A stretch of DNA of 64,000 nucleotides from Pseudomonas sp. SJZ074 (GTDB lineage: Bacteria; Pseudomonadota; Gammaproteobacteria; Pseudomonadales; Pseudomonadaceae): contig NZ_VIUE01000018.1 in NCBI RefSeq assembly GCF_007828215.1, positions 59,617-123,616 on the forward strand, read 5' to 3'. Positions 38,275-46,521 of this stretch are shown here, piece after piece; positions within the stretch are counted from its first letter, which is position 1; every line of letters begins with the position of its first letter. Both the position numbers and the translations under genes were made by a program. The notes below the pieces were generated by a model that saw nothing but the letters and a program-made list of their open reading frames with translations, did no database searches and was not told where the DNA came from.

Positions 38275-38611
38275 CGACGAGCTACCCGTCATCCCGGGCA
38301 AACGCTACTTCACCATTGGTGAAGTCAGCGAGCTGTGTGCGGTAAAACCACACGTGCTGCGCTATTGGGAGCAGGAGTTTCCTCAACTCAACCCGGTCAA
38401 GCGCCGCGGAAACCGCCGGTACTATCAACGACAAGACGTGTTGATGATCCGGCAGATCCGGGCGCTGCTGTACGACCAGGGCTTCACCATCGGCGGCGCA
38501 CGCCTGCGCCTCTCCGGTGACGAAGCCAAAGACGATACCACCCAGTACAAACAGATGATCCGCCAGATGATCGCCGAGCTTGAAGATGTGCTGGTGGTGC
38601 TCAAGAAATAA
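38255..38611 (+). CDS. MerR-family transcriptional regulator
   Basis: A 118-residue regulator beginning MLEPSHNDELPVIPG and overlapping the end of ihfA by 20 bp. The MerR HTH reads FTIGEVSELCAVKPHVLRYW, with the wing NRRYYQRQDVLMI. There is no effector-binding Cys set. It is conserved next to ihfA in Pseudomonas; its targets are unknown. Confidence 0.9.
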   Translation: MLEPSHNDELPVIPGKRYFTIGEVSELCAVKPHVLRYWEQEFPQLNPVKRRGNRRYYQRQDVLMIRQIRALLYDQGFTIGGARLRLSGDEAKDDTTQYKQMIRQMIAELEDVLVVLKK

Positions 38612-38701
38612 AATTCTGCTTTTAAATACTTCCAGTTTTCAAAAGCTTGCGTTATATTCCTGAGCGTTCCGCTGAGAAGCGGAACATGATTCACGCCTAG
38701 T

Positions 38702-38778
38702 CGGGGCGTAGCGCAGTCCGGTAGCGCACTAGCATGGGGTGCTAGGGGTCGAGTGTTCGAATCACTCCGTCCCGACCA
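38702..38778 (+). tRNA. tRNA-Pro (GGG)
   Basis: A complete 77-nt cloverleaf: acceptor CGGGGCG/CGTCCCG, D-arm, anticodon stem CTAGC/GCTAG around the loop ATGGGGT (anticodon GGG), T-arm GAGTGTTCGAATCACTC, discriminator and encoded CCA. Its 3' half is the presumed attB/attL of the adjacent prophage. Confidence 0.97.
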
Positions 38779-38794
38779 TATTTTTCAATGACTT

Positions 38795-38824
38795 AGCCCA
38801 ACTCTAGCCAGTTGGGCTTTTTCA
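38795..38824. terminator. Rho-independent terminator after tRNA-Pro
   Basis: AGCCCAACT, a six-base loop, AGTTGGGCT followed by TTTTC on the plus strand. Confidence 0.88.
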
Positions 38825-38847
38825 TTGGTGGGGAGTTTTTCGGGACT

Positions 38848-40026
38848 TCATCCTGTTTTCCTCTTCAAGATTGTCAGCACCGGTCCCCTCGAGTCGGTTG
38901 CTGATACCATATTCGCAGCTTCGATCAGATGCCCGAGCTCGGCGCCCGAGTAGTGACTGGTGATGCTGCCGTTCTTGTGTCCCAGCAAAGCCTTCCGGTC
39001 TTCCTGTGTGACACCTGCCGCCCGAAGGCGACGGCCAAACGTGTGTTTCAAGTCGTGCACCCTGATGGATGCATACCCAGGGTGAGCGGGGCGAAGGTTT
39101 TCCTCCTGCCAGAGTTTCGCCGCTCTCACCCGTGCCTTTTTCCAAGCAGAGTCATTCATGCGATGCATTGCGGTGCCGTTGTAAGGGAACACCCATTCCT
39201 TGCTCTGGCCGCGTTGCTTGTCGATGATCGATTTCGCCACGCTGTTCAACACCACTAGCCGCTCGTCCCCGTTTTTTACACCGGACCGCTCGTTCCGCCC
39301 GCCGAAATCAGATGGGATCAGGAACACGCTGGTACCCAGTTCCGGCACTGGAATCTCCCAATCCCATCTCAACTTGCAGACCTCCTGTTCCCGGCAGCCT
39401 GTGTTCACTTTGAACAGGGCCATCGTTTGCAGGTGCGACGGCAATTCCCCGAACAAGATTGATTGCTCTTCCCAGGACATAGGGTAGGGCTCTCGCACCT
39501 TTTTCTTGAGGTCCAGTTTTGTCAACATTGGCACCGAATCAAGCCAGGGCCTCCGTTCCTCATCTCGCCACTTCCTTGCGCAAAGCGAAAGAACCCGGAT
39601 CACCCGCTCGATCGAGATGTTGATCGTGCGGGGCGCCACCGGCTTCAACTGCTTCCCGCACGGCAACACCATTCCTTTCAATCGATCCTTCACGAATGGC
39701 TCAAGCGCCTGATCATCGATGTGAGTCAATGGCACACCCTTGAGATAAGGGTGAAGGTGCTTCAGGTGATGCGCCGTCAGCTTGATCGAGGGCTGGTCCT
39801 TGTTCTCGATCAGGAACCGCGTAGCCGCCTCTTCCCAGGTACGGGTGCGACGCACGCCGTATACCTTCTGCTGTCGAAGCTGCTCCAGCCTGTGTATCAG
39901 GTACTGCTCGGCCTCCTGCCGGTCACTAGTGCCAGTGCTTTCTCGAAGTCGCTCACCTCTGAAAACTTTGTCGATTTGCCAGACTCCACCTTTCTGGTAG
40001 AGACCGGAGATCGCTTTTCTCGCCAT
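38848..40026 (-). CDS. Prophage integrase (tyrosine recombinase)
   Basis: A 392-residue tyrosine recombinase. Catalytic features by eye: Arg I in VNTGCREQEVCKLRW, box II as VHDLKHTFGRRLRAAG, the late His in ALLGHKNGS, and the nucleophile Tyr in ITSHYSGAE. At the usual box II Arg the protein has Lys (HDLK). It lies at the prophage left edge, reading toward the tRNA attachment site. Its 5' end overlaps the excisionase-like gene by 130 bp. Confidence 0.93.
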   Translation of the reverse strand: MARKAISGLYQKGGVWQIDKVFRGERLRESTGTSDRQEAEQYLIHRLEQLRQQKVYGVRRTRTWEEAATRFLIENKDQPSIKLTAHHLKHLHPYLKGVPLTHIDDQALEPFVKDRLKGMVLPCGKQLKPVAPRTINISIERVIRVLSLCARKWRDEERRPWLDSVPMLTKLDLKKKVREPYPMSWEEQSILFGELPSHLQTMALFKVNTGCREQEVCKLRWDWEIPVPELGTSVFLIPSDFGGRNERSGVKNGDERLVVLNSVAKSIIDKQRGQSKEWVFPYNGTAMHRMNDSAWKKARVRAAKLWQEENLRPAHPGYASIRVHDLKHTFGRRLRAAGVTQEDRKALLGHKNGSITSHYSGAELGHLIEAANMVSATDSRGPVLTILKRKTG

Positions 40027-40310
40027 GGTTTACCTCCTTTGAGTTCACCCTGGCGCTCGCTGCGAGGGGGATTGTTGTCCTGATTGGCCGCCTTTTCAAT
40101 CGACTTGCTCGCAATGTAGGCGTCTGCCCACTCGTCCAGCTCGATGCGATCAAACGCTACGCCTTGTTTCCCAATGGGAAATTCCCGCACGTTTGGCCTG
40201 ACTGTTTTGTTGAATTCGTCCCGGCACATGCCGAGATAGCCGGGGGCATCCATGAACCGGATGAACCGCGGCGGGATGGTTGTTGCCTTTGCCGCTGTGG
40301 CGTTTGCCAT
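39897..40310 (-). CDS. Putative excisionase/DNA-binding protein
   Basis: A 137-residue protein from the ATG at 40310 (GGAG upstream). Residues about 10-65 (RFIRFMDAPGYLGMCRDEFN and AFDRIELDEWADAYIASKS) resemble an AlpA/Xis-type helix-turn-helix that directs excision. Its C-terminal 43 codons overlap the integrase gene in another frame, so the two are likely coregulated. Assignment rests on position and the HTH-like segment. Confidence 0.6.
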   Translation of the reverse strand: MANATAAKATTIPPRFIRFMDAPGYLGMCRDEFNKTVRPNVREFPIGKQGVAFDRIELDEWADAYIASKSIEKAANQDNNPPRSERQGELKGGKPWREKRSPVSTRKVESGKSTKFSEVSDFEKALALVTGRRPSST

Positions 40311-40353
40311 GTGTTGCTCCATGCCGCGCTTGGCGGCAGAAGGTGGTGATGGG

Positions 40354-40692
40354 CTATGGCTTGGCGATCTTGTTCCAGCCGCCACGCCGATGCGTTTCGT
40401 GGTAGGTATCGACTCCTCGATGCTGCCCATGGCTGATTCGGCAGACCCTGCATGTCCGCGAATCGCCGAAGTCGCCGTATTTCACAACCTCGAAGCGTGA
40501 CCAGCGGTGCCCAAACGGTTTGCAAATCAGTGCGCGCCCGACTTGAATGATCACGTTCCAGGTTCGCGGGTAGTTCAAGCGGAGGTCGTTATGGATGTGG
40601 TTCAGGCGCATCCCCATCCGCCAGCCGAGCGGCCGGTTGTGGGCGTCCTTGCGTAGTGGTTCGGTGATGAGTTTTCCGATTTGTTTGAGCAC
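40354..40692 (-). CDS. Hypothetical phage protein
   Basis: About 112 residues from a GTG at 40692 (GGGCGAGG upstream); a GTG at 40716 would add 8. It is basic, with a CRVC pair near residue 81, and ends GGWNKIAKP. I do not recognise the family. It lies between the methyltransferase and excisionase-like genes. Confidence 0.6.
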   Translation of the reverse strand: MLKQIGKLITEPLRKDAHNRPLGWRMGMRLNHIHNDLRLNYPRTWNVIIQVGRALICKPFGHRWSRFEVVKYGDFGDSRTCRVCRISHGQHRGVDTYHETHRRGGWNKIAKP

Positions 40693-40740
40693 AGGAATAC
40701 CTCGCCCGCCGTACACCGGCAGGCTGTAGGGGGATTGGGG

Positions 40741-41209
40741 TTATGGGCGTTTCATGAAGGTGATCCAGTGCGTCTTTTTCGCGCTTGCCGGACTTGTGGC
40801 CAAACAGAGGTTGTTCGTCGGTCAGGGCCAGAATCTCGCTTACCCGGACCTGAGTTTCGTTCCACTTGAAGATTAGGAACTGGCCCGGGCGCAGCACGCG
40901 AAAGCATTCGGCGAAGCCCTTGCGCAGATCGTCGCGCCAGTCGTCGGTGAGGATCCCGTATTTCAGGCGCAGCCAGCTTTCCCGGCCGGCACGCACCAGG
41001 TGGGGCGGGTCAAACACGACCATGTTGAACGTAGCGTCAGCAAATGGCAGGTCCCGGAAGTCCATGATGACGTCAGGTTCCACCTTCAGCACGCGGCCAT
41101 CACACAGCACATGCTCTTCGTCGCGGATATCGCCAAACAGGGCCCGCTGGTCTTCCTTGTCGAACCACATCATCCGGCTTGCGCTACAGGGATCGAGAAC
41201 AGCGCTCAT
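40741..41209 (-). pseudogene. Phage class I SAM-dependent methyltransferase with a frameshift near its end
   Basis: The frame starting MSAVLDPCSASRMMWFDKED carries the SAM motif and the catalytic VFDPPHLVRAG (motif IV, DPPH), typical of small phage adenine methyltransferases. The frame then continues past a run of five A (minus strand; 40775-40779) into a sequence without family similarity to 40589. Removing one base there restores the conserved ending KTHWITFMK and a stop at 40741 (about 155 residues). It is either a mutation, a sequencing error or a slippage site. The catalytic part is intact. Confidence 0.75.
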
Positions 41210-41262
41210 GGCCTGGGCCCTCGATACACCAGCCAGGCCATGTAGAGCAGGGGGAGGATCAT
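41206..41262 (-). CDS. 18-residue hydrophobic peptide
   Basis: A micro-ORF reading MILPLLYMAWLVYRGPRP. Its ATG overlaps the stop of the upstream gene (ATGA at 41262) and its stop overlaps the methyltransferase start (ATGA at 41209). Coupling at both ends argues that it is translated. It would form one short membrane helix; function unknown. Confidence 0.5.
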   Translation of the reverse strand: MILPLLYMAWLVYRGPRP

Positions 41263-41651
41263 GGGCGTGACTCCTTCATCGCTGCCGCTGCAATCGCTTC
41301 GATCTGATCGCAGTGGCCGTAGATGTCCTGGATGTTGTTTTGGCCGTTCACGCAGTCGCGCACGGTGGGGCGGATGTTGCCTTCAATGTGGGCAGTGATG
41401 GACTGCAGCGCTTGGCGCAGCACCTCGTTATCGGCGATCAGGGCCAGGACTGCGGCGGGGTTGGCGGCGGCGATGAAAGCCTGATTTGCGAAGTTCTGTG
41501 GAATGTCTTCGCGCACCTGGGCAAACATGGAAACCATGCCGATATGGCGATACTCGGAGTTGATGGCCCCTTCGTGCCGATCGTTCTCTGCATACCACGG
41601 CCCTGGCGTTGCAGCCTCGGCCAGCCGCTTCAGTTCGGTGTAGTCGGTCAT
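41259..41651 (-). CDS. Ead/Ea22-like phage protein
   Basis: A 130-residue protein. The opening MTDYTELKRLAEAATPGPWY and the central ANQAFIAAANPAAVLALIAD are characteristic of the Ead/Ea22-like family found in early regions of lambdoid phages. No biochemical role is known. Coupled by ATGA to genes on both sides. Confidence 0.8.
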   Translation of the reverse strand: MTDYTELKRLAEAATPGPWYAENDRHEGAINSEYRHIGMVSMFAQVREDIPQNFANQAFIAAANPAAVLALIADNEVLRQALQSITAHIEGNIRPTVRDCVNGQNNIQDIYGHCDQIEAIAAAAMKESRP

Positions 41652-41962
41652 GGCTTCACCGTCCCTCCAGCGGCTTCGATGGCGTCTGCCGCTTCTTCGC
41701 GCATGTCATTCCAGCCGCCTTCGTAGCAAGCATACGGCGGCGCGCTGTCGTAGGCCTTTGGCAGCTCCACCACCAGGGCGGCGCGGGAGGCCTGCCAGGC
41801 AATCCAAGATGTCTGCACCCAAACCATTTCGAAGCGGCCAAATTTATCTCGCGTTGAACAGATGGTGTATGACTCTCGACGCTGGTCGCACTCGTCGGCG
41901 AGCCACTCCAAAAAACCATCCAGAATGAAATTGGTCATACTCAGTTCGGCTTGGTCGCTCAT
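41648..41962 (-). CDS. Hypothetical phage protein
   Basis: A 104-residue soluble protein from the ATG at 41962 (MSDQAELSMTNFILDGFLEW), ending in a region (AYDSAPPYACYEGGWNDMRE) seen in many small early phage proteins. Function unknown. Its start overlaps the stop of the 25-residue ORF upstream. Confidence 0.7.
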   Translation of the reverse strand: MSDQAELSMTNFILDGFLEWLADECDQRRESYTICSTRDKFGRFEMVWVQTSWIAWQASRAALVVELPKAYDSAPPYACYEGGWNDMREEAADAIEAAGGTVKP

Positions 41963-42036
41963 GACATCACCAATGCAGCAGAGAGGAGGAGAAGGCCCCA
42001 CAGGATTGCGCTGAGGGCCAGGGCTTTCGGGATCAT
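41959..42036 (-). CDS. 25-residue membrane peptide
   Basis: MIPKALALSAILWGLLLLSAALVMS (given here as MIPKALALSAILW plus GLLLLSAALVMS) is a single hydrophobic helix. The ATG overlaps the stop of the ASCH-like gene and its stop overlaps the next ATG (ATGA both sides), supporting translation. Function unknown. Confidence 0.5.
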   Translation of the reverse strand: MIPKALALSAILWGLLLLSAALVMS

Positions 42037-42722
42037 GGCTGAACCCTCTTGAACTCGACGACCCAGACCCAGGGGTTGGCGTCCCAGGCATCGGGACCAT
42101 TCACTTTGTTCCAGAGGTTGCCGAAGGCGTGCCGTGCTGAGCCCAGGCATTGCTCATGGCTGGTAGTCTTGTCCCACATCCAGCCTTCGCGCTGCTGGTG
42201 GCCGTCGACCGCCGGGCAATCGCCGACGTCTTTCCATCCGTGCCCACCGTGGAAACACTTTTTGCCGTAGTCGGTGAAGAAACAGCCTTCGGCCTGCGCC
42301 TGCTCCTCGCTGATGTCCCGCAACTGCTCGACGCGCACGTCGATGATCTCCAGCAGGATGCGGCTGACCCAGCGCGGCATGTGGATGGATGGCCGCCACC
42401 GGATCAACGCTTCCTCGCCTTCCCAGTCCGGGATGCCATCTGCGCGGTAGACGATTTCGCAATCTGCGCGCTCGTCCTTTGGAACTGCGGCTTCGCGATA
42501 ATCGTTGATGAAGCAAGTCTCGCGCACCCACAGCCGGTCGCCGGGCTTGCCGTAGGGACAGAGGCTGTTCGCTGGGTCCGCTACGTATTCGGGCGTGAAG
42601 TCTTCCAGCCATTTCAGGCCGGCGCCTTTAACTGGCCGCCGGGTGACCGTCTTCCGGCCATCCAGAATGGCGCGCACCATCGGCGCCGAGAACGGGATCG
42701 GCCGTTCCTTTATTTGAGACAT
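42033..42722 (-). CDS. ASCH-like phage protein
   Basis: A 229-residue protein. PFSAPMVRAILDGRKTVTRR at the N-terminus followed by GDRLWVRETCF and the C-terminal NPWVWVVEFKRV is the pattern of ASCH-like proteins often labelled as phage morphogenetic or hypothetical. ASCH domains are thought to bind RNA or modified bases; the exact role here is unknown. Confidence 0.75.
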   Translation of the reverse strand: MSQIKERPIPFSAPMVRAILDGRKTVTRRPVKGAGLKWLEDFTPEYVADPANSLCPYGKPGDRLWVRETCFINDYREAAVPKDERADCEIVYRADGIPDWEGEEALIRWRPSIHMPRWVSRILLEIIDVRVEQLRDISEEQAQAEGCFFTDYGKKCFHGGHGWKDVGDCPAVDGHQQREGWMWDKTTSHEQCLGSARHAFGNLWNKVNGPDAWDANPWVWVVEFKRVQP

Positions 42723-42768
42723 GCGGATTCCTTGCCGCTATAGCGGCTGACTTTGAAGGGGAAGGGGG

Positions 42769-43065
42769 TTACTGCTTGATTGGGTTGAGGCGGGCTACTT
42801 CGTCGAGGCAGGCTGGCGCATCTTCGATCATGGCTTTGTAGATCTTCGCCACGCTCCAACTGTAATTTTGGTCGCCGCGACGGATCATAAGTTCTGTCGG
42901 TTCAATCGGAACGAGCTTCCAGCCTTCAGGCGCCACCGCTACCGGCGCGGGCGGATCAGCCAACACGGATGTCAGTTCTTCGTATGCCTCGGCGCCGTCA
43001 GCTCCACGGACGTAGAGTTCGGCGGCGATACGCTCCAGAAGATCACGCGATATGCTGACCATCAC
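42769..43065 (-). CDS. Hypothetical phage protein
   Basis: A 98-residue protein with PEGWKLVPIEPTELMI, a short motif common in small early phage proteins of Pseudomonas. The start overlaps the stop of the next upstream gene (ATGA). Function unknown. Confidence 0.65.
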   Translation of the reverse strand: MMVSISRDLLERIAAELYVRGADGAEAYEELTSVLADPPAPVAVAPEGWKLVPIEPTELMIRRGDQNYSWSVAKIYKAMIEDAPACLDEVARLNPIKQ

Positions 43066-43730
43066 TCACCATCCTTTGCGGCTGGCGCGGATTGGTGGGC
43101 TAGCGCAGCATTCAGCGCACAGCCCGACTTATGCCCGTCCAGCTCATTCGCTCCGCACTCAATGCAGTTATATCCATCGTCTTCACCGTTCGGTCCTGGC
43201 GGCTGCCACTCCCACTGATGCTTGTTCAGCAACTCCAGCGCCTTGGTCAGCTCGTCTTGTAGGGCGTCGCGCTCGTCAATGACTGTGTTGTACAGCTCTT
43301 CGAAAGACTCAGATTTAAGCCGCTCTACCTCGGATTGGAGCTCGTCACGCTCGCGCATCAATTCGATGCCCGTGTCGTGCGCTTGACGATAGCAGTGGTC
43401 GGAATCGCTAAGTTGGGATTTTAACCGCTCGACCTCAGCCTGTAGCCGGATGACGTGGGCGCGGTCTACAAGCTCGCGCACCTGAAATCCTTCTGCAACT
43501 GCGCCTTGAGCCCCCTCGGGAGAGATGTTCACCCAGCGACCGTAGGTCCCGCGACTATGGTATTGCCATTGAACTTCAGATTCAGGCATAGCAGGCGGCG
43601 CAGTATGGGAAAGAGCTACGTCAATTTTTCCAAGCATGTCGGAAGACCAACTGGACGTATTATTTCTGGCTACGAGTGCACGCAGGTTTCCAACCAGCTC
43701 CCGCGACAGGGTTACAGTTTCATTCTTCAT
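43062..43730 (-). CDS. Coiled-coil phage protein
   Basis: A 222-residue protein from the ATG at 43730. Residues about 90-170 form a long predicted coiled coil with repeated EVERLKS units, and a Cys-pair segment (NCIECGANELDGHKSGC) near the end could bind zinc. The first 11 bases overlap the upstream gene. Function unknown. Confidence 0.65.
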   Translation of the reverse strand: MKNETVTLSRELVGNLRALVARNNTSSWSSDMLGKIDVALSHTAPPAMPESEVQWQYHSRGTYGRWVNISPEGAQGAVAEGFQVRELVDRAHVIRLQAEVERLKSQLSDSDHCYRQAHDTGIELMRERDELQSEVERLKSESFEELYNTVIDERDALQDELTKALELLNKHQWEWQPPGPNGEDDGYNCIECGANELDGHKSGCALNAALAHQSAPAAKDGE

Positions 43731-43926
43731 CGTCTTCTTCCTCAACCCAAGCGGAGTACTCAACGCAGTTATGCAGGTAGTCGGTCGCTGCGTCATCCAA
43801 GTACTGTTCGCGCTGTTGCTCGGACATAGCCTCCCATTCGGCGCGATCCACAAATTCTTCGTCCCTGTGGGCACAGCCCGCGAAGCCAGTTCCTACGAAG
43901 AGCTTTATTTTGATTTTGTCACTCAT
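43720..43926 (-). CDS. Small phage protein
   Basis: A 68-residue acidic protein starting MSDKIKIKLFVGTGFAGCAH and ending WVEEEDDEE. The FVGTGFAGCAHRDEEF start recurs in phage proteins of unknown function. It overlaps the following coiled-coil gene. Confidence 0.65.
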   Translation of the reverse strand: MSDKIKIKLFVGTGFAGCAHRDEEFVDRAEWEAMSEQQREQYLDDAATDYLHNCVEYSAWVEEEDDEE

Positions 43927-43937
43927 GGCTTTCTGCC

Positions 43938-44384
43938 TCAGTAGGGAATGCATTTATCGCAGTTGGCGGACCAGTCCTTGGAGTTGCATCCAGGGCAGAC
44001 GTGCTCCGGGCTTGCTGCCTCGGCGGTGGGGTTGAGGGCGGCATTGATACGGCCCGAAAGTTCTGCGCTAACCATGAGCCAAAGACGTGTATCGTTCTGA
44101 ATGCCACGGCAAATCTGCAACAGATCCTCAATGCGCCGCTCTGCCGCCTGACATGCCTGCTGCTCTGCATGGCGACGCTGTTCCAGGTCGTGAATCGCTT
44201 CGTCGCGCTGGTTGAGCAGTTCTTGGAGGGCCTGGTTCTCGGCGGCGGTCCGCTCCAGCAGGTTCGCCAGCCCCTCAATGTGTTCCTTCTCGGTCAAGCC
44301 GATATTGGGCTTGGCCGCGGCGAAGCTCCGGGAGTAGTCGAGGGCTAGCTGGATATTCGGAGCGATTTTCTTTTCTGCGGGCAT
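43938..44384 (-). CDS. Hypothetical phage protein with C-terminal zinc-ribbon-like Cys
   Basis: A 148-residue, mostly helical protein (coiled coil about residues 35-85) ending in CPGCNSKDWSANCDKC, which could bind zinc. Function unknown. It lies 46 bp downstream of the cytosine methyltransferase gene. Confidence 0.65.
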   Translation of the reverse strand: MPAEKKIAPNIQLALDYSRSFAAAKPNIGLTEKEHIEGLANLLERTAAENQALQELLNQRDEAIHDLEQRRHAEQQACQAAERRIEDLLQICRGIQNDTRLWLMVSAELSGRINAALNPTAEAASPEHVCPGCNSKDWSANCDKCIPY

Positions 44385-44430
44385 GGCTATGTCCTTTGCC
44401 GGGGCATGCCCGGGCGGTGGAGTGGGGGAG

Positions 44431-45354
44431 TTATGCGGCTCGCTTGAGCTCTTCGATGACGATCTTCCCGGCCAGCGGTGGTACCGCGTTGCCAGTCATG
44501 TGCATGGTCAGCCGATGATTGTCCGGGCGCTTGGTGTCTGGTCCGAAGGACTGGGCTGCTAGGGCTTCGTCCGCCGACATCATTCGCATCTCGCCCCCGC
44601 GCACCAGGGCCCAGCGGTCAAGCGTGGTGATCGTGCCAATGGGCCGATCAAGGCTTCGCCCAGTCAGGCCGGAGCCCGAGCCGTAGTAGGGCATGATGAA
44701 GCGTTCGCCGAAGCGCTCACGGCCATTCTTCACACGCAGCAGCGTTGACTCGGCGCGACCGGGTTTGTCGATCTTGCTCCAGTTGCCAGCATCGAAGTCC
44801 AGGATGTCGCGGGCGGGAACGTGCTGGCAGCGGGGCAGCTGCAGGTGCAAAGGGGCCTTGCTGAGGGAGCAAACCATGAACAGACGCACGCGGTGCTGTG
44901 GTACGCCAAGGTCGGCGCAGTCCACAACATGAGGCGCCAGCGAGTAGCCAAGCCGCTGCATTGCGTAAGCCCAAGCCGGGTACAGCACCCAGTCCATGAA
45001 CTCCGGCACATTTTCGATGATGGCAAACTCTGGTCGATTCACTTCGGCGTTCGAAACTGGTGACCATGCCGTAGACCTGGAGTTGTCGTGCTTCGGGTTG
45101 CCGTTGTCTCTGCCGCGGGCTTTCGTGTGGCCCTGGCAGCACGGAGAGGCCAGCATCAAGTCATGCTTCGGCACCTGCGACCAGTCAGCTTGGTGCAGGT
45201 CCTGGCAAATATGTTGGGTGTCTGGATGGTTGGCCGCGTGCCATTCCACTGCGTCCGGCCAATGGTTGGCCGCCCAAAGAACTTTTGCGCCTGCATCGCG
45301 GGCGCCGGTAGACCAACCACCGAGGCCGGCGAACAAATCGATTGCTGTGAACAT
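44431..45354 (-). CDS. Phage C5-cytosine DNA methyltransferase
   Basis: A 307-residue enzyme. Motif I is DLFAGLGGWSTGA, the catalytic motif IV is ASPCCQGHT (family usually PPCQ), motif VI is IIENVPEF, motif VIII QHRVRLF, and motif X includes GNAVPPLAGKI. It methylates cytosine in an unknown sequence, probably to evade host restriction or mark phage DNA. It lies 39 bp downstream of the DGR reverse transcriptase. No restriction enzyme adjoins it. Confidence 0.9.
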   Translation of the reverse strand: MFTAIDLFAGLGGWSTGARDAGAKVLWAANHWPDAVEWHAANHPDTQHICQDLHQADWSQVPKHDLMLASPCCQGHTKARGRDNGNPKHDNSRSTAWSPVSNAEVNRPEFAIIENVPEFMDWVLYPAWAYAMQRLGYSLAPHVVDCADLGVPQHRVRLFMVCSLSKAPLHLQLPRCQHVPARDILDFDAGNWSKIDKPGRAESTLLRVKNGRERFGERFIMPYYGSGSGLTGRSLDRPIGTITTLDRWALVRGGEMRMMSADEALAAQSFGPDTKRPDNHRLTMHMTGNAVPPLAGKIVIEELKRAA

Positions 45355-45393
45355 GGGTATCCTCGCCGGTTGGCGTGATTCGAGTTTGTGGGG

Positions 45394-46521
45394 TTACTTC
45401 TTCGGGTAGGTCTTGGTCAGGCTGCCGTTGACCGTGTGTCCGCGCTTCAGCACGACGCGGGCCAGCGCAGCCCGGTCCTTCTCGCTGTGGCTGGCCTGAA
45501 TCAGCAGGCCGAAGTAACTGTTAGCCGTCTCGCGCAGATCCTCGGCGGGCGCCTGAGCTGTTCGCTTCAGTGCCTGGGCCAGGGATCGCTTCCGGGTGGT
45601 TCTTCGCCACGGCTTGATGACGTGCCCGACGAAGTCCACACCCCGGTCAACCGGCTGCAAGATGGTCTTGCTGGGGTTTAGCCTGGCACCCAGGCTGGGC
45701 AGGAACGCCTCAACCTGGTCCAGCCATGCGTTGAGCTGCTGTGGCGACTCATGCAGGAACACGAAGTCATCGACGTAGCGGACATAGTGCTTGGCGCCGA
45801 GCTGGTGCTTGGCGAACTGATCCAAGGCGTTGAGATACACGTTCGCAAAGAACTGCGACGACAGGTTGCCGATGGGCAGGCCCAGGCGCGCAGGCTGCGC
45901 GGTAAGGCGCTTGTGCTGCGGCACCCGATTGAACAGGTGCGCCGGGCTTCGCGTCTCGTAATACTCACGCGGGTCATGCATCAGGATTTGCTCAGCGAGC
46001 GCCAACCACCAAGGTTCTGTGATCCTGGCGGCCAACTGCCGGCGCAACACCTCCTTGTCGATGGCGACGAAGAAGTTCGCCAGGTCGCACTTCAGGTAGA
46101 AGATCGGCTTCGACCAGTTCTGGCTGGCGCTGCGGATCTTGGACTCAAGGCGCTTTGCGGCATACAACGTGCCGCGCCCGGGGATGCATGCGCAACTGTC
46201 CGCTATGAAGCTGGCGTAGAAGCGCGGGGCCACATGGTTGTACAGCAGGTGATGGACGACGCGGTCCCGAAAGGCAGCCGCCCAGACTTCCCGGGCCTTC
46301 GGTCGGGTGACCACGAAGCAGATAGAACGGCCTGGCCGGTAAGTACCGGCGATCAGGTCGCCGTGCAGCTCGCTCAGGTTTCTTTCCAGGTCCATTTCGA
46401 AAGCCAGCGCGCTGTCGCTGTTGCGCTTGGAGCGTCGGCAGTCGTAATAGGCCTGGACAAGATCGCTGAACGGGTAGGGGCCAACGTTCGAATCTGCGGA
46501 CGGGGCGGACACGGAGCTCAT
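45394..46521 (-). CDS. DGR reverse transcriptase
   Basis: About 375 residues from the ATG at 46521, which lies inside the template repeat; an upstream in-frame start at 46554 would also lie in the repeat. The DGR-specific motif 4 reads LGLPIGNLSSQFFANVYLN, with the SQ pair that replaces the QG of group II intron and retroviral enzymes, and the catalytic motif is YVRYVDDF. There is no X/maturase or endonuclease domain. It should copy TR RNA with misincorporation opposite adenine, together with Avd. Confidence 0.95.
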   Translation of the reverse strand: MSSVSAPSADSNVGPYPFSDLVQAYYDCRRSKRNSDSALAFEMDLERNLSELHGDLIAGTYRPGRSICFVVTRPKAREVWAAAFRDRVVHHLLYNHVAPRFYASFIADSCACIPGRGTLYAAKRLESKIRSASQNWSKPIFYLKCDLANFFVAIDKEVLRRQLAARITEPWWLALAEQILMHDPREYYETRSPAHLFNRVPQHKRLTAQPARLGLPIGNLSSQFFANVYLNALDQFAKHQLGAKHYVRYVDDFVFLHESPQQLNAWLDQVEAFLPSLGARLNPSKTILQPVDRGVDFVGHVIKPWRRTTRKRSLAQALKRTAQAPAEDLRETANSYFGLLIQASHSEKDRAALARVVLKRGHTVNGSLTKTYPKK

